Shown: positions 26,432 through 34,038 of the stretch, in pieces
Numbering within the stretch: the stretch's first letter is position 1
Layout: each line of letters opens with the position of its first letter
NCBI GenBank assembly: GCA_944324075.1
Contig: CALUUZ010000005.1
Span: 124,001 to 188,000 of the forward strand
Source: Candidatus Mailhella excrementigallinarum
GTDB taxonomy: Bacteria; Desulfobacterota; Desulfovibrionia; Desulfovibrionales; Desulfovibrionaceae
Direction: 5' to 3'
DNA: 64,000 bases
Translations under genes and position numbers: made by a program
The notes under the pieces: model-generated
The model's database searches: none
Told to the model about the DNA's origin: nothing
What the model saw: the letters and a program-made list of their open reading frames with translations, nothing else

Positions 26432-28129
26432 TTACCTTGAGTTGTCCTTTTTACGCCATTCCTTCACAATGTTGCCTTCTTCCTTGCGTACGGTCAGGAA
26501 CAGCTCGCCCAGCATGGGGTTGGTGAAAGTGAAGTCGGCCCGGTTATGCGGCGGGCGCGTTTCCCTGCGCTCCAGCGCGGCGTGCATGAGGGCTTCGCCT
26601 ACATCGACAAGATCCAGCGTTTCCAGCGCGCGCATCAGGGTGTGCGAACAAGTGGCGCTCATGGAGGAAAGCAGGGTCTGCCGCAAATCGCCAAGGTATT
26701 TAAGCCCGGCGTTGAGCAGATTGGCCGAACGGGCGGTGTGCGGCCCGGACGGCGCATAATCGGTCATGATCTGCTGGACGGCAAGATTGCCTTCCTTCCA
26801 CGGGCAACCGCCCACGCGGTTCATGATTTTTTCACACAGAACCCGGACTTCGGCCACATGGGGCAGAGCGCATACGACCTCGTCACTGAAGGCGGCGTTT
26901 TCTCCGATATGGCTGCCGGCATATTCGCCCGCGATCCAGCCGAACACGGCGGCCCCGCCGATGTCGGCGCGGAAGTTGCCCACCATGTCGCCGGCAGCAT
27001 ACAGACCGGGCACGCTGCAACGCCCATGCTCGTCAATCTCCAGCCCCTTGCCGATAAGAAACGGCTCGTACTGCATGAATTCGACAGCATGTCTGCGGGG
27101 GTCAATGCCGGCCTCATCCATATAATTCAGCATGCCCTTGAGCCCTTCACTGTCCATGCCCCACATCATGTAGTCGTAATCTTCCGGCGTCAGACCGGAA
27201 CAATCCATATAGGCGGGGCCGCGCCCATTCTTCATGACATCGGTAAAGGATGAATTCCACACATCGGACGTGATGTCGCCGCAGGCGCGATCCGGCTTGT
27301 CCACAAAGGGACCGAGAGGTTCTCCGTCAGGGTAGCGCAGCACGCCGATCCAGGTGCCCTTGCCGCAACGCTGAAAATACTTCGGCCCGGCGTGGCGGCT
27401 GGTCATTTCAAGGTTGACCAGCTTCGCGCCGATGCGCCATGCCTGCGCAATTCCCCCGCCCGCGTTGCTCGGGCAGTAGGCCAGGTTGAACATCCAGCCC
27501 GGGGTGGCCATATTGTTGTACAGGCGTGTGGTGCAACCCGTACCCAGGATGACGCTTGGCGCAGCAATGACGCAAAGAGACGGCTCTTCCGCAGAAACAT
27601 CCAGAGCCACGGCCCCTGCCATACGGCCGTCTTTCTTCAAAAGCTCGATGACAGGCATGTGATTGAGAATGGTCACGCCGCGCTTTTTTGCCTCGCTCGT
27701 CATGACGGCCTTCTGTTTCTTGCCGTCATACTTCAGGCCGGAACGTACCCTGCCGGGATAGGCATGCCCGGTAAATTCCCACTGCCCGGTCGGACGCATA
27801 GGAATGCCCCAGCTTTCCCACTTGCGCACGATCTCTTCGCTGCGGCGCAGAAAAACGCGCGTCAGGTGAGGATCATGGCATTGCCCCACCTGCGAAAAGT
27901 GCAGCACTTCGTAAACGATGCGCTCCACATCCGGACCGTGGCATTCGGGAATATAGCAGCGGAAATGATCATTGCCCGCCGCGCCGGAACCGCTGCGCCG
28001 GGAATCGGCCTTTTCGGCCACCAGAACACGCGCGCCCTTTTCCGCCGCGGCAATGGCGGCCATAAGTCCTGCCACGCCGCCGCCCACCACCAGAACATCA
28101 GCCTCGTACACGTTTTTAATTTCCATCAT
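26432..28129 (-). CDS. fumarate-reductase/AprA-like FAD flavoprotein
   Basis: 565-residue cytoplasmic flavoprotein of the succinate dehydrogenase/fumarate reductase superfamily. N-terminal FAD motif VLVVGGGVAGLMAAIAAAEK with an EKADSRRSGSGAAGND flavin-contact stretch; SVPGLYAAGDMVGNF is the second FAD site. There is no signal peptide and no haem motif. The preceding gene encodes a two-cluster ferredoxin overlapping by 14 bases, resembling AprBA or other flavin/ferredoxin reductase pairs. The start at 28129 has AAGGAG; a second ATG is next to it. The substrate is probably a small acid brought in by the divergent TRAP system. An APS reductase role is unlikely since the typical AprA regions are not seen. 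Confidence 0.82.
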   Translation of the reverse strand: MMEIKNVYEADVLVVGGGVAGLMAAIAAAEKGARVLVAEKADSRRSGSGAAGNDHFRCYIPECHGPDVERIVYEVLHFSQVGQCHDPHLTRVFLRRSEEIVRKWESWGIPMRPTGQWEFTGHAYPGRVRSGLKYDGKKQKAVMTSEAKKRGVTILNHMPVIELLKKDGRMAGAVALDVSAEEPSLCVIAAPSVILGTGCTTRLYNNMATPGWMFNLAYCPSNAGGGIAQAWRIGAKLVNLEMTSRHAGPKYFQRCGKGTWIGVLRYPDGEPLGPFVDKPDRACGDITSDVWNSSFTDVMKNGRGPAYMDCSGLTPEDYDYMMWGMDSEGLKGMLNYMDEAGIDPRRHAVEFMQYEPFLIGKGLEIDEHGRCSVPGLYAAGDMVGNFRADIGGAAVFGWIAGEYAGSHIGENAAFSDEVVCALPHVAEVRVLCEKIMNRVGGCPWKEGNLAVQQIMTDYAPSGPHTARSANLLNAGLKYLGDLRQTLLSSMSATCSHTLMRALETLDLVDVGEALMHAALERRETRPPHNRADFTFTNPMLGELFLTVRKEEGNIVKEWRKKDNSR

Positions 28130-28376
28130 GACGGCTCCTTGCTGGTTTGAGCGTATCCGCATCCACATGAACCATCATGTACGGCACGGGCACACGAAGG
28201 CGAATGGCTCCGGCGGGGCAATCCTCCACGCAGCAGTTGCAGTGCCAGCACTCCTCGCCGAAGACGGGACGCGGCGTCTTTTCCTCGGCACGATGGAAAC
28301 GGAACACCTGCACCGGGCAAATCTGCGCGCAGGTGCCGCAGCCCTTGCACTTTTCCGGATCTATGATTGGCGGCAT
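28116..28376 (-). CDS. 2x[4Fe-4S] ferredoxin-type electron-transfer subunit
   Basis: 86-residue protein with two 4Fe-4S motifs: CKGCGTCAQICP and CWHCNCCVEDCP, the dicluster ferredoxin arrangement (also used by AprB). It should pass electrons to the flavoprotein encoded next, whose start it overlaps by 14 bases. AGGAG lies five bases before the ATG at 28376; upstream in-frame codons to 28523 begin with TTG and are probably leader. A consensus sigma-54 promoter lies ~190 bases upstream. Confidence 0.9.
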   Translation of the reverse strand: MPPIIDPEKCKGCGTCAQICPVQVFRFHRAEEKTPRPVFGEECWHCNCCVEDCPAGAIRLRVPVPYMMVHVDADTLKPARSRHDGN

Positions 28377-28562
28377 GCGATCTCCTGTATTTTTATAAAG
28401 TAACATGTAACGAACAGGCCGCTTCTCGGACGAGTCCTCCCTCAGCAAAGACAAATGCGCGGGCTGCGGTCTTATCGTATCGGCCACGACCCTGTCCGGC
28501 CTTCTGTCTGGACATGGCGTCAACCAGTCCGTCCCGGCCTTCCCTTGCGGCGTATTCTCCTT

Positions 28563-28578
28563 TGCAAAGGCTGTGCCA
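28563..28578 (-). promoter_or_regulatory. sigma-54 promoter for ferredoxin/flavoprotein operon
   Basis: On the minus strand TGGCACAGCCTTTGCA, an exact match to TGGCAC-N5-TTGCA. Transcription would start near 28551, leaving a ~175-base leader before the ferredoxin ATG. Confidence 0.8.
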
Positions 28579-28708
28579 TTTTTTACCGGAAGCTTTCCTT
28601 CAGTATTCAGGCATGCAGCTCATCAAAAAGGATCTGCCTCTATTTTATGATGGCAAACAGCCCGGACATATCGAACGGATCGCATTGTGTTCCTCCTGAT
28701 TCAAATAA

Positions 28709-28729
28709 TGAGAAATTTTTGTGAGAAAT
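28709..28729. promoter_or_regulatory. candidate enhancer (activator site) between divergent sigma-54 promoters
   Basis: Two copies of TGAGAAAT, 13 bases apart (28709-28716, 28722-28729), about 140 bases from each of the two divergent -24/-12 promoters. The same TGAGAAAT plus a TGAGAA/TTCTCA palindrome occurs just upstream of the sigma-54 activator gene at 36324-37805. Confidence 0.5.
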
Positions 28730-28865
28730 TTATCAATTTTATCATCCTCCTCGTTTTCCTCCCCCTGCAGGATACATGAGGCTGTCCTTACCCGCCTCCT
28801 GCCGTATGGGGTAAAACGATGTCCTCAGCCGTGGCGATGCGGTCAGACAGCAACCCCTCTTATGC

Positions 28866-28881
28866 TGGCATATTCTTTGCA
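28866..28881 (+). promoter_or_regulatory. sigma-54 promoter for TRAP system 2
   Basis: TGGCAT-ATTCT-TTGCA, with GG and GC exactly 10 bases apart. Transcription would start near 28893, about 60 bases before the binding-protein ATG. Confidence 0.8.
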
Positions 28882-28954
28882 AGTTTATGGAAATCCTGGA
28901 AAGAAGCCCTTTCCTCACAACTCCGGACAAGCCCGGCCAACAAAAGGAGTGGAC

Positions 28955-30034
28955 ATGAAATTTCTGGCAGCCCTGCTCGCAGCCTTGTGCCTCATCCCTT
29001 CAGCTCCCGTATCATCTGCTGCGGCTGCTGAGGAGGTCAACCTGTCCTTTGCCCTGATCATTCCTCCTGTTCACAACCGCTGGGTCAAGGGGCTTGAGCC
29101 ATGGATCAAGGAACTGGAAGCCCGCAGCAGCGGCAGAATCACCATTGAACCCTACTTTGCCGAATCCCTGAGCAAAATGGCGGACATCATGGATTCCGTA
29201 CGCGTTGGCGTGGCGGACATCGGCGAATCGAACTTCAATGTGGGCATTGGTCGCTTTCCCTTCCATGAACAACTGATGAACCAGGCTCTGCCAAGTCACC
29301 ATATAGGCAATCCCCTGCCCATTCTTCAGGGCATGCACGAAGCTTTTCCCGAAGCCGCAACGGTGGACACCAAGGGCGTCAAGCTGCTCTTTCTTTCCGC
29401 CCAGACCGTAGGAGCCATGATCGGTACCAAGGACAAACCCGTAAAAAGCTTGGCTGATCTTAAAGGCCTGAAAATAGGTGTCTCGGGCGGAGGCACGCGC
29501 CTGGAACGGCTGAGCGATTTCGGAGCCACCGTAGTGGGCATGAGTGTTCCCGACATGTACATGAGCCTGGAAAAAGGCGTGGTGGATGGAGCGTGCGTGG
29601 ACTTTGAAGTTCTGGTTTCCCGCAGGCTTGGCGACGTAATCAAGCACGTCACCTTTGTGAGCACCGGAACCATCGTGTTCTACTGCGTGATGAACCAGGA
29701 TGTTTACGATGCCCTGCCCGACGATCTGCGCGCGGTGTTGGACGATGTTTCCACCAGGGCCGCCGCCGAAATTTTCCAAAAGTACTGGAGCGAAACCCAG
29801 ATTGACTGCTTCCGCAAATGGCAGAATGAAATGGGCGGCAAAGCCTATGTGCTTTCCGAGTCCGACTACGCCGAACTGGATCGTCTGGCGGAAAAAGCCT
29901 CCGACAACTGGGTCGACTTTCTCAATTCCAAAGGACTACCCGGGGAAGCCATGTTGAAGAAATTCCGGGAGCTGGAAAAAATGTACGCCCAACCCTGGCC
30001 CACAGCCGATTTTCTTCAGTATGTAAAGAACTGA
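28955..30034 (+). CDS. TRAP transporter substrate-binding protein, DctP family (system 2)
   Basis: Periplasmic binding protein of 359 residues with a signal peptide at about 1-25 (LLAALCLIPSAPVSSAAAA). The DctP fold is supported by EPYFAESLSKMADIMDSVRV and SLADLKGLKIGVSGGG, the latter preceding the ligand-binding lobe. AAAAGGAG at 28942-28949 fixes the start. It is divergent from the ferredoxin/flavoprotein operon, so its cargo may be that enzyme's substrate. A perfect intrinsic-terminator hairpin follows six bases after the stop, before the permease gene. Confidence 0.92.
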   Translation: MKFLAALLAALCLIPSAPVSSAAAAEEVNLSFALIIPPVHNRWVKGLEPWIKELEARSSGRITIEPYFAESLSKMADIMDSVRVGVADIGESNFNVGIGRFPFHEQLMNQALPSHHIGNPLPILQGMHEAFPEAATVDTKGVKLLFLSAQTVGAMIGTKDKPVKSLADLKGLKIGVSGGGTRLERLSDFGATVVGMSVPDMYMSLEKGVVDGACVDFEVLVSRRLGDVIKHVTFVSTGTIVFYCVMNQDVYDALPDDLRAVLDDVSTRAAAEIFQKYWSETQIDCFRKWQNEMGGKAYVLSESDYAELDRLAEKASDNWVDFLNSKGLPGEAMLKKFRELEKMYAQPWPTADFLQYVKN

Positions 30035-30040
30035 TTCACG

Positions 30041-30076
30041 GGCGCGGCATGCCAACATTCATGCCGCGCCTTTTTT
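30041..30076 (+). terminator. intrinsic terminator inside TRAP operon 2
   Basis: Perfect stem GGCGCGGCATG/CATGCCGCGCC with an eight-base loop, followed by TTTTTT. It lies between the binding-protein stop and the permease gene, so most transcripts should stop here and fewer reach the permease. Confidence 0.9.
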
Positions 30077-30103
30077 CTCCTTTTTGCTTTGAGGAGTCAC
30101 GTG

Positions 30104-32020
30104 ATGCACCCCCAGACATCTTCCGCCCCGCCCCTGCAAAACCTGCTGAGGACGACCATCACCATGCTTGAAAAGACTGCCGCCCCCATCAAGGGGATAA
30201 GCCGCGCGGGTTCGTTTCTGCTGGTCGTCCTGGTAATGCTCACATTTCTGGATGTGTTCCTGCGCTACTTTCTCGGCCAGCCTATTGCAGGCTCCATGGA
30301 ACTCACCGGACTTGGCATGTCCGTGATTTTCTTCTCCGGCCTTGCCTGGGCTCAACTCAACAACGCACATATTTCCATGGATGTCATTGTGGCCAAGTGT
30401 TCTCCTGCCGCCCAGGACCGTATGGCCTGCATTACATGGACATGGTCATTCTCCATTCTCGCCTTCGGCGTTTTCACCATGGCCCGTTACGCCCTGGCAA
30501 TGACAAGCCTCACGCCGGTCTGGCATATACCCTACACTCCCTTTGTACTGTTCGGGGCCTTCGGCCTTGCCCTGCTGGATCTTGCCGTGCTGCGCCAACT
30601 GCTTGAGCGCATGCTGGCCATCCTTGAAAAGCAGGGAGGAGCCACGCTGGCGGCCACCCTTCTCTTCGCGCTGCTCACAACTCTGCTCGCCATCTGGTTC
30701 GGCACGCACAAGCTGCCCGGCATGAGCACCATCGCTCTGGGCTGCACCGGCCTTGTCCTCATGATGGCGCTGTTTTTGACCGGCATGCCTGTGGCCTACG
30801 TTCTCCTCTCCATCGGCTTTCTGTTCATCGCCAACATACGGGGCCTGAATGCCGCCTTTGACCTCATGGGGCGTACCTGTTTCAACTCTGTTTCAGGCTA
30901 CTCATGGTCGCCGCTGATGTTCTTCCTGCTCATGGGTTACATTTGTTTCTACAGCCGCTTTGGCGAAGATCTTTACCGCGCGGCCCGCACCTGGATGGGG
31001 CACTGGCGCGGCGGTCTCGCTACAGGCAGCGTTTGCGCCTGCACCGCTTTTGGCGCCGTGGTGGGCGACACCCTGGCGGGCAGTATAGCCATGTCGGCCA
31101 TCGCCCTGCCGGAAATGCGCCGCAGCGGCTACAAGGACAGTCTCTCCGTGGGCACGCTGGCCTGCTCCGGCACCATTGGCGCACTCATTCCGCCAAGTAC
31201 CACCATGATCATCTATGGCGTGCTGGCAGAACAGTCCATTGGCGATTTGTTCATTGCCGGGGTCATTCCCGGTTTTATCTGCATGTTCTGCTTCATCGCG
31301 GTCATCGCCGTGCGCACGCGGCTTGATCCTCAGCTTGCCCCGCCCGCGCCGCGCGCCAGCGCCGAGGAACGCCATGCCTCACTGCGCACGGCTCTGCCCA
31401 TCATTCTGATTTTCTGCGTGGTCATCGGCGGCATTTACGCAGGCGTGTTCACCGCAACCGAAGGCGGAGGCATCGGCTGCGCCACCTGTCTGCTTCTTGC
31501 CCTGGCATTGCGCCGCCTGACTCTGAAAAACTTTCTCACCGCCCTTGACTCCTCGGCACGTTTTATTTCCATGTGCTTCGCACTTATTCTGGCCGGAGAT
31601 CTCTTCGGCTTTTTCATGACCATGAGCCGCATTCCCATGGTGTTTGCCAACAGTGTGGCCGGGCTCGACATGCCGCCCATGGTCATCTTGTGGGTCATCA
31701 TTTTTTCTCTGTGCTTTCTGGGCTGCTTCATCCCCTCCCTGCCGCTGGTGCTCATCTGCATTCCAATTTTCCTGCCGCTGGCCAAAAACTTCGGATGGGA
31801 TCTTGTGTGGTTCGGAGTCGTCATGACTCTGGTGAAAAACATGGCAGGCATAACTCCGCCCTTCGGCATAAACCTTTTTGTACTCAAGGGAGTGGCTGAC
31901 GTGCCGCTTGACGTCATGTACAAGGCCGCTCTGCCCTTCGTTCTCAGTCTCTTCGCCTGTATAGCCATTATTGTGGCCTTTCCGCAGCTCTCCCTGCTTC
32001 TGCCCTCACTGATGGGCTGA
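30104..32020 (+). CDS. TRAP transporter fused permease, DctQM (system 2)
   Basis: 638-residue membrane protein: DctQ-like four-helix part at ~30-185 (LDVFLRYFLGQPIAGSMELT) and DctM part to the end (PPSTTMIIYGVLAEQSIGDL, ITPPFGINLFVLKGVADVPL). GAGGAG at 30091-30096 gives good spacing to the ATG at 30104; a GTG one codon earlier is possible. Transcription must pass the hairpin at 30041-30076 unless a second promoter exists. Confidence 0.92.
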   Translation: MHPQTSSAPPLQNLLRTTITMLEKTAAPIKGISRAGSFLLVVLVMLTFLDVFLRYFLGQPIAGSMELTGLGMSVIFFSGLAWAQLNNAHISMDVIVAKCSPAAQDRMACITWTWSFSILAFGVFTMARYALAMTSLTPVWHIPYTPFVLFGAFGLALLDLAVLRQLLERMLAILEKQGGATLAATLLFALLTTLLAIWFGTHKLPGMSTIALGCTGLVLMMALFLTGMPVAYVLLSIGFLFIANIRGLNAAFDLMGRTCFNSVSGYSWSPLMFFLLMGYICFYSRFGEDLYRAARTWMGHWRGGLATGSVCACTAFGAVVGDTLAGSIAMSAIALPEMRRSGYKDSLSVGTLACSGTIGALIPPSTTMIIYGVLAEQSIGDLFIAGVIPGFICMFCFIAVIAVRTRLDPQLAPPAPRASAEERHASLRTALPIILIFCVVIGGIYAGVFTATEGGGIGCATCLLLALALRRLTLKNFLTALDSSARFISMCFALILAGDLFGFFMTMSRIPMVFANSVAGLDMPPMVILWVIIFSLCFLGCFIPSLPLVLICIPIFLPLAKNFGWDLVWFGVVMTLVKNMAGITPPFGINLFVLKGVADVPLDVMYKAALPFVLSLFACIAIIVAFPQLSLLLPSLMG

Positions 32021-32035
32021 AAAGCTTCAAAAATC

Positions 32036-32081
32036 ATAAGGCCTCCTGTCTCTTCCACCAGAAAGAGACGGAGGCCTTTAT
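32036..32081 (+). terminator. terminator after TRAP operon 2
   Basis: Long, nearly perfect inverted repeat: ATAAGGCCTCC and GTCTCTT pair with AAGAGAC and GGAGGCCTTTAT around a short loop, 15 bases after the permease stop. Because the stem ends in A/T on both sides it could work on either strand. Confidence 0.85.
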
Positions 32082-32089
32082 GACGCTCA

Positions 32090-32480
32090 AAAAACGTTCT
32101 GATTACGCACCGCAGCCAGCTACTACCATCAATATGCCATAATAGCTGATATTCTTTTTGAATCAAATGTGCTGCTTATACCTTGCAATCCAGTTCAGTT
32201 TTAAAATTGTATGAGTTATTCAATTTAATTATATATTAACTACATATAAATCTTGATATATCGAATTACTGCGTAATACATGCAACGATTATACATGGTC
32301 TTGCATCAAGTGTATTTCCAGAAATTCCACTCATATATATTTGTATAAATTATGCAGTATTTCTCCTATACTCATTCATAGTTATGCCATGGCAAGAATT
32401 AAAACTATATGATGCTTGTAACACAATTTCGTATGAGCTGAGATCTGAGCTTTCATTTGTCATCACCCGCCATGCTGACG
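32090..32480. other. AT-rich gene-free stretch between convergent operons
   Basis: About 390 bases, far richer in A/T than the surroundings, between the terminator of TRAP operon 2 and the terminator of the tctC-type gene. No credible reading frame, ribosome-binding site or repeat-family block was seen, and neither flanking operon needs a promoter here. It may be a remnant, a foreign insertion or carry an unannotated RNA. Confidence 0.5.
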
Positions 32481-32530
32481 CTTGCCTGTTTCGGAAGCTG
32501 CGCTCCTTCAACGGGCTAAAGCCGTTAACC

Positions 32531-32558
32531 GGAAAGGCCCGGCTTTTCCGGGCCCTTC
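32531..32558 (-). terminator. terminator of the tctC-type gene
   Basis: On the minus strand GGCCCGG and CCGGGCC pair around a five-base loop, followed by TTTCC, about 30 bases after the gene's stop. Confidence 0.65.
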
Positions 32559-32589
32559 TCCACTTGCACGGCTGATATCACGGATACGA

Positions 32590-33555
32590 TCAGTTCTTCT
32601 TTTGCAGCAGATCGGAAACGCTGTCTATGTTCCTGATAAACTGGGCATTCAGGGCTTCCGCTTCCTCCGCGGTGAATATGGTTGGCTCCACGCCGGATTT
32701 CACAAGATCCGCTTTCAGGGCTTCATTTCCCTTCAAAGTGGCAAGCCGCTCGCGCAGAAAATCGATTACTTCTTTGGGAGCCTTCCTGTGTGCGAAGATA
32801 TAATTGGACGTATAGGAACCATAGACATCGTAGCCCATGGACTTCAACGTGGGAATACCTTCGACCTCCTGCTCTTCCGTACAGGAAGCAAGAGAAATGA
32901 CATCTTCATAGTTGGCGGTCCAGGTGATGCCGGAAAGCGCCATGTCCACCTGTTCTCCGATCAGGGCGGAAATCATCTTGCCGCCGGATTCAAAGGGAAC
33001 GCGGGTCATCCTGATGCCCAGTTTGCCCCACTCGCGCTCCAGCAGAGCATAGGTGAGATGGTTGCCGGAATACACGCCTACGGTGCCCACGGTAAGTTTG
33101 CCCGGGTTGGCCCTGGCATAGGCAATGATATCATCCACACTCTTGAATCTGCCGTTTTTGTTAACCAGAATATGGTCAGGCCGGAAGGTGACGGCCAGCA
33201 GCGGAACGAACGCGTCCGTATCATAGGCCGTTTTCATGAAGCGTTCCTGCAGCAGGATATGAGGCTGGTTGTAGGTAAGCAGCGTATACCCGTCGGGACG
33301 TGTAGTCATGAAGAAGTTCGCGCCCACAATCCCCGCCGCGCCGGCCTTGTAGTCCATCACGACTTCCGTGCCCAGGGCTTCCTTCATATAGGGGATCAGG
33401 GGACGAATGATGATATCCGCCCCCGACCCCGCTCCAAAGGGGCAAATCATCGTTATGGTCTTTGAAGGATAATCCGCCGCACGGGCCGGAGCCGGGGCGG
33501 CGTACGCCATGACGGCCGCCAGAAAAAGCATGGCGGCGCTGAGCAGACGTTTCAT
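32590..33555 (-). CDS. TTT transporter periplasmic binding protein, TctC/Bug family
   Basis: Periplasmic receptor of a tripartite tricarboxylate transporter, 321 residues with a signal peptide at ~1-26 (LLSAAMLFLAAVMAYAAPAP). The Bug-family start PSKTITMICPFGAGSGADII, a VMDYKAGAAGIVGANFF ligand loop and LTVGTVGVYSGNHLTYALL in the second domain are clear. Bug proteins bind carboxylates such as citrate, glutarate or aromatic acids. AGGAGG precedes the ATG at 33555. It is divergent from the permease fusion gene at 34039, each with its own sigma-54 promoter. Confidence 0.92.
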   Translation of the reverse strand: MKRLLSAAMLFLAAVMAYAAPAPARAADYPSKTITMICPFGAGSGADIIIRPLIPYMKEALGTEVVMDYKAGAAGIVGANFFMTTRPDGYTLLTYNQPHILLQERFMKTAYDTDAFVPLLAVTFRPDHILVNKNGRFKSVDDIIAYARANPGKLTVGTVGVYSGNHLTYALLEREWGKLGIRMTRVPFESGGKMISALIGEQVDMALSGITWTANYEDVISLASCTEEQEVEGIPTLKSMGYDVYGSYTSNYIFAHRKAPKEVIDFLRERLATLKGNEALKADLVKSGVEPTIFTAEEAEALNAQFIRNIDSVSDLLQKKN

Positions 33556-33645
33556 GGTGGAACCTCCTGTTTGCTGTGTTGAACCCGATCGGAAAAACGC
33601 GACCGGAGTTTTGCACGATGTTTTCCCTAAAATTAAACGTCTTAA

Positions 33646-33661
33646 AGCAATAATCATGCCA
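33646..33661 (-). promoter_or_regulatory. sigma-54 promoter for tctC-type gene
   Basis: On the minus strand TGGCAT-GATTA-TTGCT with the 10-base GG-GC spacing. Predicted start near 33634, 80 bases before the ATG. Confidence 0.75.
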
Positions 33662-33699
33662 TGAACGCATTATTGTAAAAGGTGCTGTGATAGAACCGT

Positions 33700-33958
33700 G
33701 TTGATAGCGTTGCGCGGGGCGTATCGTTTTACTCCGGCACAGGCGGCAATATTCATTGCCGCAAAGGCAGCCCGTGTTTCCACACGGGCGAAAGGCAACA
33801 TGTATCCACGGCCGGCTCGCTTGCGCCTTCGTGAAGCTGCGCTTCACTCGGCTCCGCTCCGCGTGACATTTGACCGCTCCTCGCCCCCCTCCATGCCGCA
33901 TGACCATGCGGCGGGGTGTCGTCGCTCCATAGCTCGCTACGCTCGCGCCTCCGGCGGT
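33700..33958 (+). repeat. intergenic repeat family A, long copy A3
   Basis: Blocks in order: GCGGGGCGTATCGTTTTACT, GCCGCAAAGGCAGCCCGTGT with CCACACGGGCGAAAGG (a hairpin), GGCTCGCTTGCGCCTTCGTG, CTCCGCTCCGCGTGACATTT, the GCCGCATGACCATGCGGC hairpin and CGCTCGCGCCTCCGGCGG. Sits exactly between the two divergent sigma-54 promoters of the tct genes. Confidence 0.8.
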
Positions 33959-33974
33959 GTGAATTCACGACTCT

Positions 33975-33990
33975 TGGCATACATCTTGCT
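33975..33990 (+). promoter_or_regulatory. sigma-54 promoter for the TctAB fusion gene
   Basis: TGGCAT-ACATC-TTGCT with the 10-base GG-GC spacing. Predicted start near 34002, about 37 bases before the ATG. Confidence 0.78.
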
Positions 33991-34038
33991 TTTAACATCC
34001 CCGATACGTTTACTTCCAGATTTCTCACGGAGGACACC

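Noticed and set aside
26432..28376. Assignment of the flavoprotein/ferredoxin pair as APS reductase AprBA
   Set aside because: The gene order ferredoxin-flavoprotein fits, but the flavoprotein is shorter and lacks recognisable AprA-specific regions; a fumarate-reductase-like role is safer.
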